DNA from: Suillus spraguei
Lineage: Eukaryota > Basidiomycota > Agaricomycetes > Boletales > Suillaceae
Assembly (NCBI GenBank): GCA_016800925.1
Contig: JABCPU010000312.1
Coordinates: 1-64,000 of the forward strand
DNA length: 64,000 nt
Direction: 5' to 3'
Part shown: in pieces, positions 1 to 11,596 of the stretch
Position numbering within the stretch: the first letter of the stretch is position 1
How the letters are laid out: every line of letters starts with the position of its first letter
Notes under the pieces: generated by a model
What the model was told of the DNA's origin: nothing
Seen by the model: the letters and a program-made list of their open reading frames with translations, nothing else
Database searches by the model: none
Made by a program: the position numbers and the translations under genes

Positions 1-470
1 TTTCTTGGACTGTGCAGGTTTGAAACCTGCGACGACAAGGTTTTTTTCTATTGAAACACACCTTGACATTCACTCATGGATGGCTTCTTTAGAAGTTCAT
101 CGTAACTGGTCTTAGCTAGGCGGTTGCCACAACAGAATCAAAATCTGTTTATCTTGAACTGGGTTCAAAACCGATGAGGTTTTTTCTATCAGAACACACT
201 TTGATGTTCACTCGTGGACGGTTTCTTTGAAAGTTCACCGTAGCTGGTGTTAGCCTGGTGGTTGCCACGACAGAATCAAAATCTGTTTCTCTTGGACTGT
301 GCAGGTTCGAAACCTGCCGACGACAAGGTTTTTTCTATCGGAACACACCTTAATATTCACCCGTGATGGTTTCTTTGGCAGTTCATTGTAACTAGTCTTA
401 GCCTGATGGTTACCACAACAGAATCAAAATCTGTTTCTCTTTCCTGTGTAGGTTCAAAACCTGCTGATGA
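1..470 (+). repeat. Tandem array of tRNA-like (SINE-like) units, left copy
   Basis: About four diverged units repeat every roughly 147 bp. The best unit (about 250-335) has an A-box-like TAGCCTGGTGG at 251, a 5-bp stem with 7-nt loop ACAGA-ATCAAAA-TCTGT at 270-286 that resembles a tRNA anticodon arm with CAA, a T-arm-like GCAGGTTCGAAACCTGC at 301-317 containing a perfect B box, and a run of six T at 329-334 that could end Pol III transcription. Other B-box arms lie near 14, 154 and 447. The acceptor and D stems do not pair well, so these are tRNA-derived repeats and not functional tRNA-Leu genes. Confidence 0.7.
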
Positions 471-535
471 CAGCATTTTTTTTATCGGAACACACCTTGA
501 CATCCACTCATGGATGGTTTCCTTAGAGGTCCATC

Positions 536-805
536 TTAACTGGTCTTAGCCCCTGTGCAAATTGTTTGATTGATATTTACTCCATGGCGAGTCGTGCCTT
601 CGGACACGTTCGAAACACTAATTATATTGTGCTCTGCGTAACCCCCTCCTCTGAGTCCTCTCACTACCTTGATTGCAGTAGATCGCGTAGCCGGTGAAGC
701 TTCCTTGGCGTTACACTGCCTTGGATATCTATGAACTGATTCGCAAACTTCAAACTCAGCCTCCGTTTGGTTGTTGTTTCTTCGTGTATTCCTGAGCAGC
801 TTCAA
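536..805 (-). other. Short ORF shared by both inverted-repeat arms
   Basis: An 89-codon open frame. Its core (EAEFEVCESVHRYPR followed by CNAKEAS and KVVRGLRGGG) is also open in the right arm on the opposite strand (46783-47049). I recognise no family. It may be the remnant of a gene carried by the repeat, or just non-coding sequence that has stayed open because the copies are young. Confidence 0.25.
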
Positions 806-1640
806 GGGGTTCGTACATTGATAGGTTCTTGGTCAAATCGCAAGGCCTGCAGGCTCTGAGCTTCACAATTCTTTGTCTGTGGGACAAGTGTATTGGTTAA
901 TAACGTGCTCACGCTGCTTCCCTTTGCCAACGTAACTGAACTGACAGCGAGATTGTATACTGGTGTGACCCACGTCTAAGATACTTATGTCTTATGCACG
1001 AACCTTTGAAGCCGTGCCGGAATTCATTCACTAGCTCAACACACCGGAGCTCCGGGGTCGGAGCGAGTCCGACCATTACCAAGTAACCGCACTTGTGACT
1101 TTTTTGTGACACAAAATTATATTCAACTTGAGGTCTAATGCCAAAAAAAATATTGATTTTTTGTGATGCCATCGGCGACAAAGGAAGCAATTGAAAGCGG
1201 AGCATATGGGGTCCAGTGGAGTGTGCACTGCGTCGACATGAAAATTGGAAATTCGCTCCGTCCTTACAGTAAAGTATGATGCCAATATTGGCCAGCCAAA
1301 TGGCGTCACTTAGAAGGAAACAATATTAGCCAGCAAAATGAAGACCGAGAGAACGGGACTACCAAAACAGACAAATCTACAGCAAGCTACATGTTACATG
1401 TAGACCCAGTTCTTGAAGTGGTTGTCCAAGTGCTATATTTTTGCGTGACCTGCTTATTGAATTTACTGTATCTTTATACTATCTACAGACGGTGACAGAC
1501 CTATTTAATCCACATGGTAGCTAGTATGATAAAAGTCATTCCCTCCTCACACCAGTTCAACAAATAGTTCAAGACTGGAACAAACACTGATCGGACTTCA
1601 AAATAGATCGGCAAATCGAACCGTAACCTATCGTCCTCCA

Positions 1641-3602
1641 TACACCTGCTTCAGGATCTGCCCCGGGGCTAAGCCAGTTTCCGGTATAAGATTAATACTT
1701 ACACATTGAACTACCTGAATTTCCAGAAAATTTAGCATCTGATCCCACTCCTCTTTGGTAATTATCAAAGTGGTGTAGGGTCAGATGCCAATCTGTCTGG
1801 AAAACCAGTGCTACTAGGTAGTTCGACAGATCTTGCTGAAATTTAATTGTATCAGTAGGTTTTATAGTAAATATTAACTTACAAAGACGGATAATATTGG
1901 TTGGGAACCGAGGCTTTTCGCCTCCACCAGCTATGTATGTGCCGCAATACATTGGACATAAAAATACATATTTAATTACTAACCAGAGCATAAGTCCTGC
2001 GCTGCGATAAGAGACGTGGCGGCCGGCGCCGGCGGAGTTCAAATGTTCCTCTCGATCATTTTGATATCGTCCAGCTGCCCCTTCCATTGTGGAGCCTCTC
2101 TGTACTCACTTGATAACGTTTCTGGAAAAAGGACAAACATATATTCCAACATCCACCCGTTCTCACCAAGAGCAGATCTCATTCGGAGTGCCTAGGAGAG
2201 TGGAGCGCTTGTAAAGTAATAATGTGAAGGACTGCTTGAGCCACGGCACGAACTACAAGCACGCCGCCTACACACTTTTTCGTACCCTGCGCAGGCTAAT
2301 GTCATTACAGCCACAAGAGTATCTCGGCTTGTGCTCTTGAGCGAGATGAGGAACGGCGTGCCATATTTATTAATCATATTGCAGAGATAGCCGCAGACCC
2401 TGAAATGTTGATGTTTGATGATTAAGCTGTAAGGACATCGATTCGAAGATTTGGACATTCGAAAATCGGATCAAGGTTTCAGTATTAGTCTTGACTAATA
2501 CACACCAGGTGTATTCAGAGAAAGTGCTTTGTACGGTGCTCGATCTTGACACTTGATGCCTATGATAGGGCCTGTCATAGACTTGACTTTTGGTTTTGCC
2601 ATTGTTTTCAGTCAAGTTTTTGTGTATATGTATCAAGATTTACAACAAAGACTGTCTCAAACTGAGCTTTGGGGTGAAGTCATCACTTCGGTCCGCACTG
2701 CACTTACGGGGTCCTACTTTGGATGCAACCTCGGGATTACGTGCCTACCTTTCGTCTTTTCAGCCAAGGCGCCGGGTAAGTCCTGCTATCGACCATGAGT
2801 TGCGCTATTTATTGCTTTACGCAGACGATGAAATCACCTTCATGCACTCTGATGATCTCCACCTGTACAACAAATGGGATTCGCGCACCTTAAGGTCATG
2901 GATCTGGGAAGCTTTTTTTAGGAAGCTGCGGCTTAAAAAAGAGGAGGTTTGTATTGCTTACTCTGAGCTCGAACTTAATCTCAAGTTGCATGTTTGAGAT
3001 CATCAACCCGGTTCATCCTCGGATAGCACATCGTGGTATATACTTGGTCAAACACGGTCAGGGGCACCAGGCGCGACTTTTACATTAGCATTAGTACATC
3101 TGCCACTGTCTCGGCACTTGGTCTTGGCATTACCCTCGCAGATAATTCGCTAGAGAACCTGTTGTTTATTTGCACCATACCGTTCGATGGAAGTTCTGTG
3201 TCCATAGTAGCTCAAGCCAGCTACTAGTACATATGGTAGATAACGACAACCCCGGGTACCGGAGGTCCAGCGGTATGTCTTTGCACGATACGGCCATGTC
3301 TCACTGGTGCCACTTTGGAGCCTGTCAGGCGACGCTGATGGTCAGAGAAATCCACGATCCTGTTGCAGTGTTGTTCACGCTCTTCGTCAATTATCTCTGT
3401 TTTCACCGCTTGATACTGATATATGATAACCATCTATGATATTATTCCATTGACTTACAGTTTAGTTTTTTCGCATAGAATATCTTGTTGCGTCAGCCTA
3501 CACACATTAGCTAAGTATAGAATTTTATGGCAGCGGCTCTGTCAGCCGCATCCCTGTATTACTTATGACAGCTCTAGTTGTGCCATACTTCATACCACCA
3601 GG
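1641..3602. other. No recognised gene
   Basis: Short open frames exist (131 codons on minus at 1692-2087, 135 codons on plus at 2590-2997), but I see no domain, repeat or intron pattern that supports them. The sequence after 3423 runs into the upstream region of the coiled-coil gene. Confidence 0.4.
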
Positions 3603-5861
3603 ATGCGGTTCTTCAAATCATTTCGGTTGCTACATCGTCGTACAAGGTCCGAGGGCGATGTATCTCACATGATTTCCTCTCCACCATCGTCGACCGGGTC
3701 ATCTTGTTCAACGGAATTCCGACAGGCGCAATACGTCAGGCCTACACCGTCAGGCCTAATCAACGGTTCAGCGGCCCCGGTGTTCGTATCCCTTGAGGCT
3801 TCCCTACCTTCATTTGATCCTGCTCAACTTTATCAACCCCGGCCAACTCGTCCTCTAGACATGCACACTGCAAGTAATAGCTGCACTCACCAACCTGAAA
3901 TTGATGCTTTCCGCCTCCGTCAGACCAATTCTGAACTCGCAGCTGACCTTGCCGATGTCACCAACGATCTTTCACGGACCCGCAATGAGCTTTATACTGA
4001 GATGACCAAACTTGCCCGCTTTCAGCATCAGCTTGCGCGTACTGTGGACCACATCCAGAAGCTTGAATTAAGATTTCAGCGTCTCGCTGGCCTTCTCGTC
4101 GATATTGGCATCCCGTACTTCACCGTTCAGCGGATATCTTGATGCACTAGATTCTGATCTCGGCGCCGCAGATCATATCTTGGTCGACGCTATAGGGGAC
4201 GCTGTCCACGACCCAGAAACGCTACTCTCAAGCTTGAAACCCGCGGTCATTGATCACCCTGTCATAGGACAGTATCAATCTGCTCTGCACATGACTCTCA
4301 GCGCGCGGCGCAAAGTTCGTGCGCAAAAGAAGGTCTCCAAGTTCTGGAAACGTCTCGCTCAGGAAGATGACCGCTACACAGACACCGTCACCCCGTCCAC
4401 GTCCAATATATCTTCTGTCCGTGAGACTCTTACCCCCGACCGTCAACACGCTGTCGACTCCCTCATTGCTCGTAGACGAGAGGCGAATGCAGGCTCTGCT
4501 AGAGATGTATTCGGCGGGACTTCTGTGCAAGGCGGTTTAGTTCTACCTATTTCTGCCTCTGACGTTGGATCTGCGACGAGCTCTGGATCTGGATCGACTG
4601 TCCAGTTGCAACATACTATACCTTCGAGAGCACGTTTTTCGATATCTGAGTTACGTCGGCGCTCGACCCCCGTGGTTTTGGGTGACATCGATCTCAACGT
4701 TTCCTCATCATCGGATGGACCTCCAGAAGTGGAGTCTGAACTAGAGGATCCAGAACAGGATGAATCTGACGACCAAAATGCACGCCCAACGGTAACGCTC
4801 AGCCAGGACCTCATTCAGGTATGTGAAACAAAAACATTCTACATTCAAAAGATAGCGATGGCGGTGCCAACAGAATTTGAACCGCGTTGCCCTTGGACGT
4901 GGGCACCGCCGTAACTCAGCCGTGTCAAGGTCAAGTATTCCGTCCTGCCTGTCGGATTCCACACCCGCCTTCCCTTCTCTTAGCGCCTCGGTGGGCATAC
5001 CCACATCCACTTGTGGCCTTAGCTTCGATGCGCCCTTCGACAATTCCGCATTCCATAGTCTGCTTTATGGTATCGGCAGCACCCCGGCGGACTCAGACAA
5101 GCGTAAATGTCCCAATGCGCTCGTAAGCGCCAGGAGGGACTCGCGCTTCCTCGAGCATATCAACGAGTACTCGACCGGATCCCTCACCATCCTTGACTCT
5201 GCAGATTCTTTGGGGCTGATGAACTCCACTGGCTCACTTGCTGTACTCAATACTACGGCTTCCACCACTACGACATCCCCTGGACTCTTCGGTACCAGCG
5301 GGGAAAGCAAGGACTCGCTGTTTATGTCTACTCAGACGCCCACAACAGGACCTACCACGCCGAGTAAGACACCGCCTACGGGAGGCAGTACGTCCTCATC
5401 CAGTGGGAGCAAGCTGCCCGTATGGAGATACTTGCATAGTCCCGATACTAGTCCTGATACCTTCAAAGTTTCGATACGCAACCCTGGGGGAATCATAAAG
5501 CGGTTGTCGCCGAGCCCCGAGAGCTTCGTACGAAAGCTCCGGAACCTGGGTTCTCGTGACGGGAGCGAGAATGCGAGTCCTGAGAAGCCGTCTGGGATTC
5601 CTATTATGCAGCGTAGGATGACGATCGGGGGCGGGCGAAGAAGTGAAGTGAGTGGAGTGTTAGTGATGGAATTTGGATTTCGATTGATTGCTACTATCTT
5701 TTTTTTCCTATTTCGTTGTAAAGACTTGGGGGAGTCGTGTCATTTTTCCTTTCTTCTTGCTTGCAAGCAGTTGGTGGTCTGGAATTAAGTTCAAGTTAGT
5801 AAGTATTATGCCTGCTTCCGAGGCTGAGAGATCATCCATCAATGAGGTCATCGTCCGCTAA
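3603..5861 (+). CDS. Serine-rich coiled-coil protein of unknown function
   Basis: The frame starting MRFFKSFRLLHRRTRSEGD gives a basic, serine-rich start. Residues around 100-175 form a probable coiled coil (LRQTNSELAADLADV, then LARTVDHIQKLELRF). A long acidic and Ser/Thr-rich region follows, then a C-terminal stretch with several Ser-Pro sites (for example LSPSPESFVRKL). A GT-AG intron at 4819-4873 joins two open frames cleanly. A second intron at 5648-5723 would move the stop to 5861; without it the frame ends at 5788. Near 4130 the frame changes within a few bases with no room for an intron, so the gene has a one-base indel there or uses a splice I cannot see. The long low-complexity tails suggest a cytoskeletal or signalling adaptor, but I cannot assign a function. 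Confidence 0.55.
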
Positions 5862-6472
5862 CTAGGGATTTGATGTTTCCTTTTTGGTTAGACATAGGCG
5901 TGTTTGCGTCAATCACCCTTCACGTACAGACGATTTTGAAGCTTCAAAGGGTTGCACTCATTAAGTTGTTGTTGGATGCTTTTCATGATAAAAAAGGTCT
6001 CGCTAGGACCCATCCTCCACCAGTCAGCACTCAGCTGTGACTATCAAGCTTTTCGTCCGTATCATCTGACTTTTTATTTATTCGATCGTGGTTCAATCCT
6101 GAGGCTGGCCAGCGGCCATGTCACACGTATTTGTTTTTAGCCGCTGATTGTTGAGACTCCTATGTTACAAAGACGACTGCGCTCAGCCTTAGGCCTAGTA
6201 GACCAAATCAGCTGCTCTCTAGGTTAACATCTTGCAAGCAGTAGTGCATAACTCAACAGTAAGTTTTCATGCATTACTGTCAAGTTACAAAACTTGCAAT
6301 CAGCAACCATATCATGCATTGTCACTACCGGGTGCTGCAATGGGATCCAACTTGAAACTGAACTATCTTCCTCTGAATGAATTCTAGGTGTATTCCAAGG
6401 AGAACTCTGACACACACAGCCTGTAGGTGACACAGAATTGCTCATTTTCATTCTCTCATTTGTTCCTCCCAG
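5862..6472. other. No gene seen
   Basis: Intergenic sequence between the coiled-coil gene and a decayed locus. I found no convincing coding frame, repeat or motif. Confidence 0.4.
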
Positions 6473-7330
6473 GTGACCATAGTTGAGCCGAGGCCTATCA
6501 TGGACGATGTATTTCATCTCATCCGTAACTCAGTATACTTTGTGAGCATTGTTCTCTCCTTGTTCCTGGAATGTCATGCTGAAAAAAAAAGTCATTTAAG
6601 ATTCCCAGTGCTGAGGAATTGCTACCACGAATGTCGGCCATTGTGGGAGGCCGCGAGTCAAATGGTGACATCCTTTGTATTGTACATGCTCGATATGAGG
6701 TGAGCTAAATACATCCTGCGAGTTCAAACATCCCTTCTTATATGGACAATTGTGCTGGCAGGGTGGTATTTGTGAGTTCTGATACAAGCACTGGCATCGC
6801 CCAAAGTATTCACCTTTTATCAAACAAGATCCAGGGAAAGCAACCCTCAAGGACCATGTGTACATCAGCCATGATGGCAGAGAAATCAATGCATGTTTAC
6901 TCCAATATCTCAACCTGTACTTGGTCACAACTGCTTTCTCAGATCCATGGCAAATTTGAACGTCTTGTTGGAGATCAGAGCTCTGTTCGTTGGGCTCGTG
7001 TCGATTGGTCGATTCTATTATGAGAAGCTGGAAGGTGCTATTCCTGTGCTATTGGTTGACCTTGCATTTGAGTGTCTTCTCTTTTTAACATAATCTTTTA
7101 TCATCCAGTGGAGGGACAGAGCCACCTGAACCGCTTTACATTGCCCACGTGTTTGTTGAAGGAGGTTTTCATTGTGGCGAAGTCCAATACGATGGCTATG
7201 GTTGGTAGACACTCAGTACTGCTCAAAGCTGATTTTAATCATCTTCTCTTGCAGCTGCTATCCCATTCGATGGTTCAGTAATCATTGCAGAAAGCTACAA
7301 TGTTCTTGTATTCTGTGATGTTGGATGGTT
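6473..7330 (+). pseudogene. Decayed gene of unassigned family
   Basis: Several frame-broken stretches read like real protein: PIMDDVFHLIRNSVYF near 6490, HVYISHDGREINACLLQYL followed by VTTAFSDPW near 6860-6950, and EPPEPLYIAHVFVEGGFHCG near 7110-7180. The pieces lie in order on the plus strand, but stops and frame changes separate them, and at least one GT-AG intron (about 6700-6762) can be placed between two of them. I do not recognise the family with certainty. Confidence 0.35.
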
Positions 7331-8100
7331 CTAAACTTGTGACATCACCAAACAATTCTTCCTGGGCATGATCGTTCTGTCCTTGCATATGTAGAATGTA
7401 GAATAAAATAATTCAATCAACCTTGAGTATGCGTCCGAAATCCACGACGTGAGTTCCAAAGCGAGCGATTGTCTCGATTAAAACTCCATCATGGTCAGTA
7501 CGGCCCCGATGAACCTGCAGCTGTCCGCTCGATCATGCACACTCATACACCGTGACGACCACCAAGAGATGCAACGCCGTTCCATAAAAGATAAACGCTG
7601 TACATGTGCGCCGGCTGCCAATAATCCCATGCATGAACACGAGCACACCTTGCTCGATAGGATTGAGAGCCTCATACGCACCCGTCGCTTCCTAAACGAC
7701 AAGCCGAACAATCATCAGCCCAGCACACACGAAGGTCAAGTACGGCCTCCTACGAAACGTTTCAAAGGGATTAATCGCTTCCTCACACCTCGTGCGCCAT
7801 TTCCCTAACTCGTCCCTTTTAGTTCCACCTCCACCTCCTCTTCCATTCCCGCTTCCGTTAAATACTGAGAAAGAAGACGGCGGGAGAGGATGAAGCTGCG
7901 AGACGGAACCTTATTTGCAGTATGGTTGCATGTAACGACTTTCTCGTGGAGCTTTGGGATTTGACTTCGGTGCAAAGTTCTGAAATGGTGCGGTAGTATT
8001 CGCGGAGTTCCTAGGAATGCATTCGCGTCGGAAGGGGTGAATGATAATAAAGAGGTGGAGCAGGGTGTAAACGCGAACGAGAAATCTGATATTCACTTCC
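7331..8100. other. Intergenic, one small ORF
   Basis: Contains a 105-codon plus-strand frame at 7491-7808 rich in Arg, His and Pro. It has no recognisable domain and no neighbour relationship that would support it. The rest holds nothing I can name. Confidence 0.3.
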
Positions 8101-8159
8101 TCGAGCTCTGCGTTCCGTTGCTGGAACCGATCCACTGGCTAGTCACGATAGGAAGGATC

Positions 8160-9680
8160 GAGGTATCGGCCTTCAGAATCTCAAGTTTTCGCTTCACCTC
8201 ATCGTAATCTGCGTATGAAGCATGTCTCTCCGCCTAAAATGACACCCACCTTCTCTGAAATTTGCTCCTCTTATCGTGTTGCAGCGCCTCGTGCAGCTCC
8301 AACGGTGCCTTCAAGTCGCGTGTATTCGTACTCAAGCTCGGAGAGACGAGTCATTAGTAATTTGACACGGTTGAATTATATGCATGTCAATTGGGTTGAG
8401 AGCACAAATAGGAGTTAAAAGAGTGTGCAGAAGGAAAAGCAGAAGGAAAGATGACGAATAGACGTACCGCTCACTGCTTTCGCTGCCAGTACGCAATACC
8501 TTGATCTCTACGCAGAGTGTCGATTGAATTTCAAATGAGTAACAGATACAGAGAAGGACGTTGTAATAGGAAGGAAAATAGTAAGGTCAAATGCGGCATA
8601 GCGACGAACTTCACGAAGGGAAGGTGGCTATATCCCATGCAAGATGACGCGTGACAGATGGTATGGAACAACAGCGAATTGATGAAGAGGGATAGAAGCC
8701 GATAAATCTTACATTTCGCTGCTCTATGGCCGCGGCTCTGCTATTCGCGCGTTCTAGATTATGTCGGCTTCAGCAAGACAAGAAATGATCTCTTGGTATG
8801 AGTAGAGGTGTTAGTGTACAAGACAAAAGGTACAATAATGAAGCTGGGAGAAGGGGATTGTGAAAACAAAGTAGCAAAACTCACCCTGACGCTGGCTGTG
8901 TTCAAAAAGCTTCGCCTGATTTTATTCGTTCGACAGTCGGAGGTCACGCACTTGGTTCTTATATAGTGCAACCTGGCGCTGCAAGTCCTGCTCCCTGCAC
9001 CCCAATCAGCATCAAGCAACTGCAAAACACCAACCCAAGCAAACAACATGCCATTGTAGTTACGCATACGTTCGTCGCATGCAGCATTAATCTCAAACTT
9101 TTTCTGCGCAACAAGCCCGTCCATACGCACCTCCAGCTGTCCGACGCGGCGTTTGGATGCGTCAAGGGCGCTAGACGACTGTCGAAGCTCATCATTTTCA
9201 GCAAGTAACTTCAGTTTCCAGTGCTTGTGTGGCTTTGACTGCTTGATCCTGCGCACGTGTGAAATTGGGGAGGGGTGGAGGAGATGGGTGGGACGCACGA
9301 CAGCAGCTTCGAATAGAAGATATGAATCTGGTGCTTCGGCGAGGACCTTGTACAGGTTGATAAATGCATTCTCTAAAACCTTTGATCGTTTCGTGAGGGT
9401 GTCAATCTCTGTCTGGCATGCTGCGCCAGTGTTAAATTGATAGCAGAAGACCAAGAGTGAATGTGCGGACCTTTGAGCAGGCCTGTGAACGAGTTTAACT
9501 TCTCGTCATCCGGAATCCTCTTTGAACTGTTGAGAATAGCCGAAAGTCAAAGAATGTGTGCACACGAACCTTTGGTGCGGTCAGCAAGCTGCTTGCGACC
9601 CAGTACAGATTCCTTCTGATTGTCGACGATCTCGATACCTTGGGTGTCCGGCGTCTTTTGCAACGCAGCTCGATGTCTGT
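8160..9680 (-). pseudogene. CASP/Coy1-like golgin, decayed copy
   Basis: CASP proteins are coiled-coil Golgi tethers. Successive minus-strand pieces follow the family's order: IEIVDNQKESVLGRKQLADR (about 9590-9650), KRIPDDEKLNSFTGLLK (about 9490-9545), TEIDTLTKRSKVLENAF with LYKVLAEAPD (about 9330-9410), LAENDELRQSS and the DERMRNYN region (about 9040-9210), EQDLQRQVALYKNQVRDLR (about 8950-9000), ERANSRAAAIEQRN (about 8720), EIKVLRTGSESSER (about 8470-8510) and YADYDEVKRKLEILK (about 8180-8225). Plausible introns separate several of them. At least one in-frame stop (NE*NQ near 8920) and several frame changes break it, and the region before the first piece lacks the family's usual N terminus. 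A MITE-like element lies just upstream. Confidence 0.75.
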
Positions 9681-9787
9681 ACTTTTTAGCTTGTATCATC
9701 CATATAATTTGATTTGCGTACCCTTTCATGTTGCCAGTGCACCAGAAAAGAACGTTATGCCTTAGCCCAAGTGTAGCAGGCCACGTG

Positions 9788-10060
9788 CATCAGGAAATTC
9801 ACACATTCCTTAACATGCTTAATCAGCTTAACTCACTTATCTCAAAACTTGTTTGCTCTCTCTCACATCATTCACCTGGCATATCTTATATTTTTTGAGT
9901 GCGAAATACAATAAAACATGTATATTAATATATCTCAACTTTTTTTTTCTGAATTCATTCACATTGAAATTTTGGACAAGTAGATTCAATTTCACCAAGG
10001 CAGTTAAGTGTAAATAAGTCCGCATAAGGGCACGTCAAGGAATGTGTGAATTTCCTGATG
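9788..10060. repeat. MITE-like element with 24-bp terminal inverted repeats
   Basis: The 24 bases at 9788-9811 are the exact reverse complement of 10037-10060, and weaker complementarity continues inward. The total length is 273 bp, AT-rich, with no ORF. No clear target-site duplication is visible. It sits next to the missing 5' end of the CASP-like pseudogene, so it or a related event may have replaced that end. Confidence 0.7.
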
Positions 10061-10153
10061 TGACTGCTGTAACTAGCAATTGTAGAAGTTAGTTGCTTTC
10101 AATCAATACTTCTACCCACGCCTGTCTTAGGGAGATCAGGAAAAGCAGCAGTC

Positions 10154-11596
10154 ATGCACATGCTAACGTCTATCAGGACATCGAATGGGAAGATCGAGAT
10201 CATTGATCAATTGCTCTTGCCACACACGACAAAGTACGTTGAAATCACCTCTATCGAACAGGCCTATGATGCTATCAAAGACATGAAGGTCAGAAAAAAA
10301 TACATATTCACTTAGTGGTTTCTGATAAATAATAGATTCGTGGTGCTCCGGCCATCGCATCGTTGGCATCACTGGCTTTTGCTGCTTACATTCAAGCCGG
10401 TCTCGACAGTGCTCAACCACCAGCCTTCCTCCTGTCACCTGAATCACTTTCCGCCCAGGTGATCAATAAACTCGACTATCTTTCCGGCGCACGTCCGACA
10501 GCCGTTAATTTAGGAGCAGCAATCCGTCGCCTGAAATCGGTCCTTCAGTCTTCTACAGATGCTGGAAAATCTGTTGAACTGATCGCGGCAGACCTAATCA
10601 GTGAAGGGAAACTCATAGCCGATGAAGATTTCGACCGCAATAAAAGAATGGCAGAGCATGGCGGTGAATGGCTTGCAGAAGTCGACAAGGGATCTGGAGG
10701 CAGTGGTCAAGAACTCAATGTGCTCACCGTGTGCAACACAGGATCCCTTGCGACATCGGTATGACATATCTTAGTTAATATATCCATTTTTGACAGCCAT
10801 AAATGTGCCACAGGGATACGGTACAGCGCTTGGGTTAATCACCTATCTCCACGAACAAAAGAAGCTAGGTAAAGCATACTATACCCAAACTGCGCCATAT
10901 CACCAAGGGTCCCGGTGAGCCGCCGATCCGTCATTGCATCGCTAACAGCTGTCACTGAGGCCTGGCACCTCACAGCCTTACAGCGCTAGAGCTCAAGACA
11001 ATGCAGATCCCCTCGGTCATGATCTGCGACACAATGGTTGGTTCCTTATTTCAGCATCATAAAATCCATGCCGTCGGTAAGAACCATTTGAAGTCGACAT
11101 TCCTTCCGACTGCCTGATCCTTCCCCCTCCTGCATAGCTGTCGGTGCCGATCGGATAGCGAGGAATGGAGACACCGCGAATAAAGTACGTTATACTTGCT
11201 AGCCAAACTCAGAGTTATCAGAGGTTATTATTACCCTTGCAGATTGGGACCTATAATGCTGCCGTACTTGCAGCGCGGCATAATATCCCGTTCATTGTTG
11301 TTGCCCCAATAAGCACTGTTGATCTCGATACCCCGGACGGCTCAAGCATTCCGATTGAGCACCGCAAGCCGCTCGAAGCTTGCCTCGTGCGCGGAGCTGT
11401 TCACCCCTTTGAGTTCGATGTCGAAGGAAAGGTCAGGCAGGAGACTGTCATGATTACTCCGAGTGGCCTCGAGGGGATATACAATCCGAGCTTTGATGTT
11501 ACACCAGCCGAACTAATTACCGCGATTGTCACAGAGAAGGGCGTTGCAACTAGGAGAAAGGGCGAGACTATTTTCGATCTAAGTGGAGTTGTATGA
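10154..11596 (+). CDS. MRI1: Methylthioribose-1-phosphate isomerase
   Basis: Converts 5-methylthioribose-1-phosphate to methylthioribulose-1-phosphate in the methionine salvage pathway, in the cytosol. Six exons join in frame (10154-10288, 10336-10758, 10814-10914, 10976-11076, 11138-11184, 11243-11596) to give 386 residues, normal for the family. The N terminus contains LTSIRTSNGKIEIIDQLLLP, then the substrate-loop motif RGAPAIASLASL, the catalytic-cysteine motif VCNTGSLAT, the catalytic-aspartate motif GADRIARNGDTANKIGTYN, and a C-terminal NPSFDVTPAELI. Either the ATG at 10154 or the one at 10160 can start it. The second matches the usual MLTSIR start better. All catalytic motifs are present and no frame is broken, so I take it as functional. 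Confidence 0.95.

Larger units (their letters stand above)
1..1640. repeat. Left arm of a 45-kb-spaced inverted repeat
   Basis: Bases 1 to about 1105 and about 1566-1640 match the reverse complement of 47850-46480 with scattered substitutions. The left arm has about 460 bp (1106-1565) that the right arm lacks. The segment near 1575-1630 occurs a third time at about 49030-49085 in direct orientation. Because the arm starts at the window edge, it may extend further left. Confidence 0.75.

Noticed and set aside
250..325. A functional tRNA-Leu(CAA) gene
   Set aside because: The anticodon-like and T arms are good, but the acceptor and D stems do not pair and the other units are degraded in different places. 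A tRNA-derived repeat explains it better.
1..470. A CRISPR array
   Set aside because: The repeat unit is about 147 bp with no constant short repeat and spacer pattern, and the genome is eukaryotic.
8759..9454. A 231-residue minus-strand protein as a stand-alone gene
   Set aside because: It reads through introns and a frame change of the CASP-like locus; only its inner parts are genuine exon sequence.
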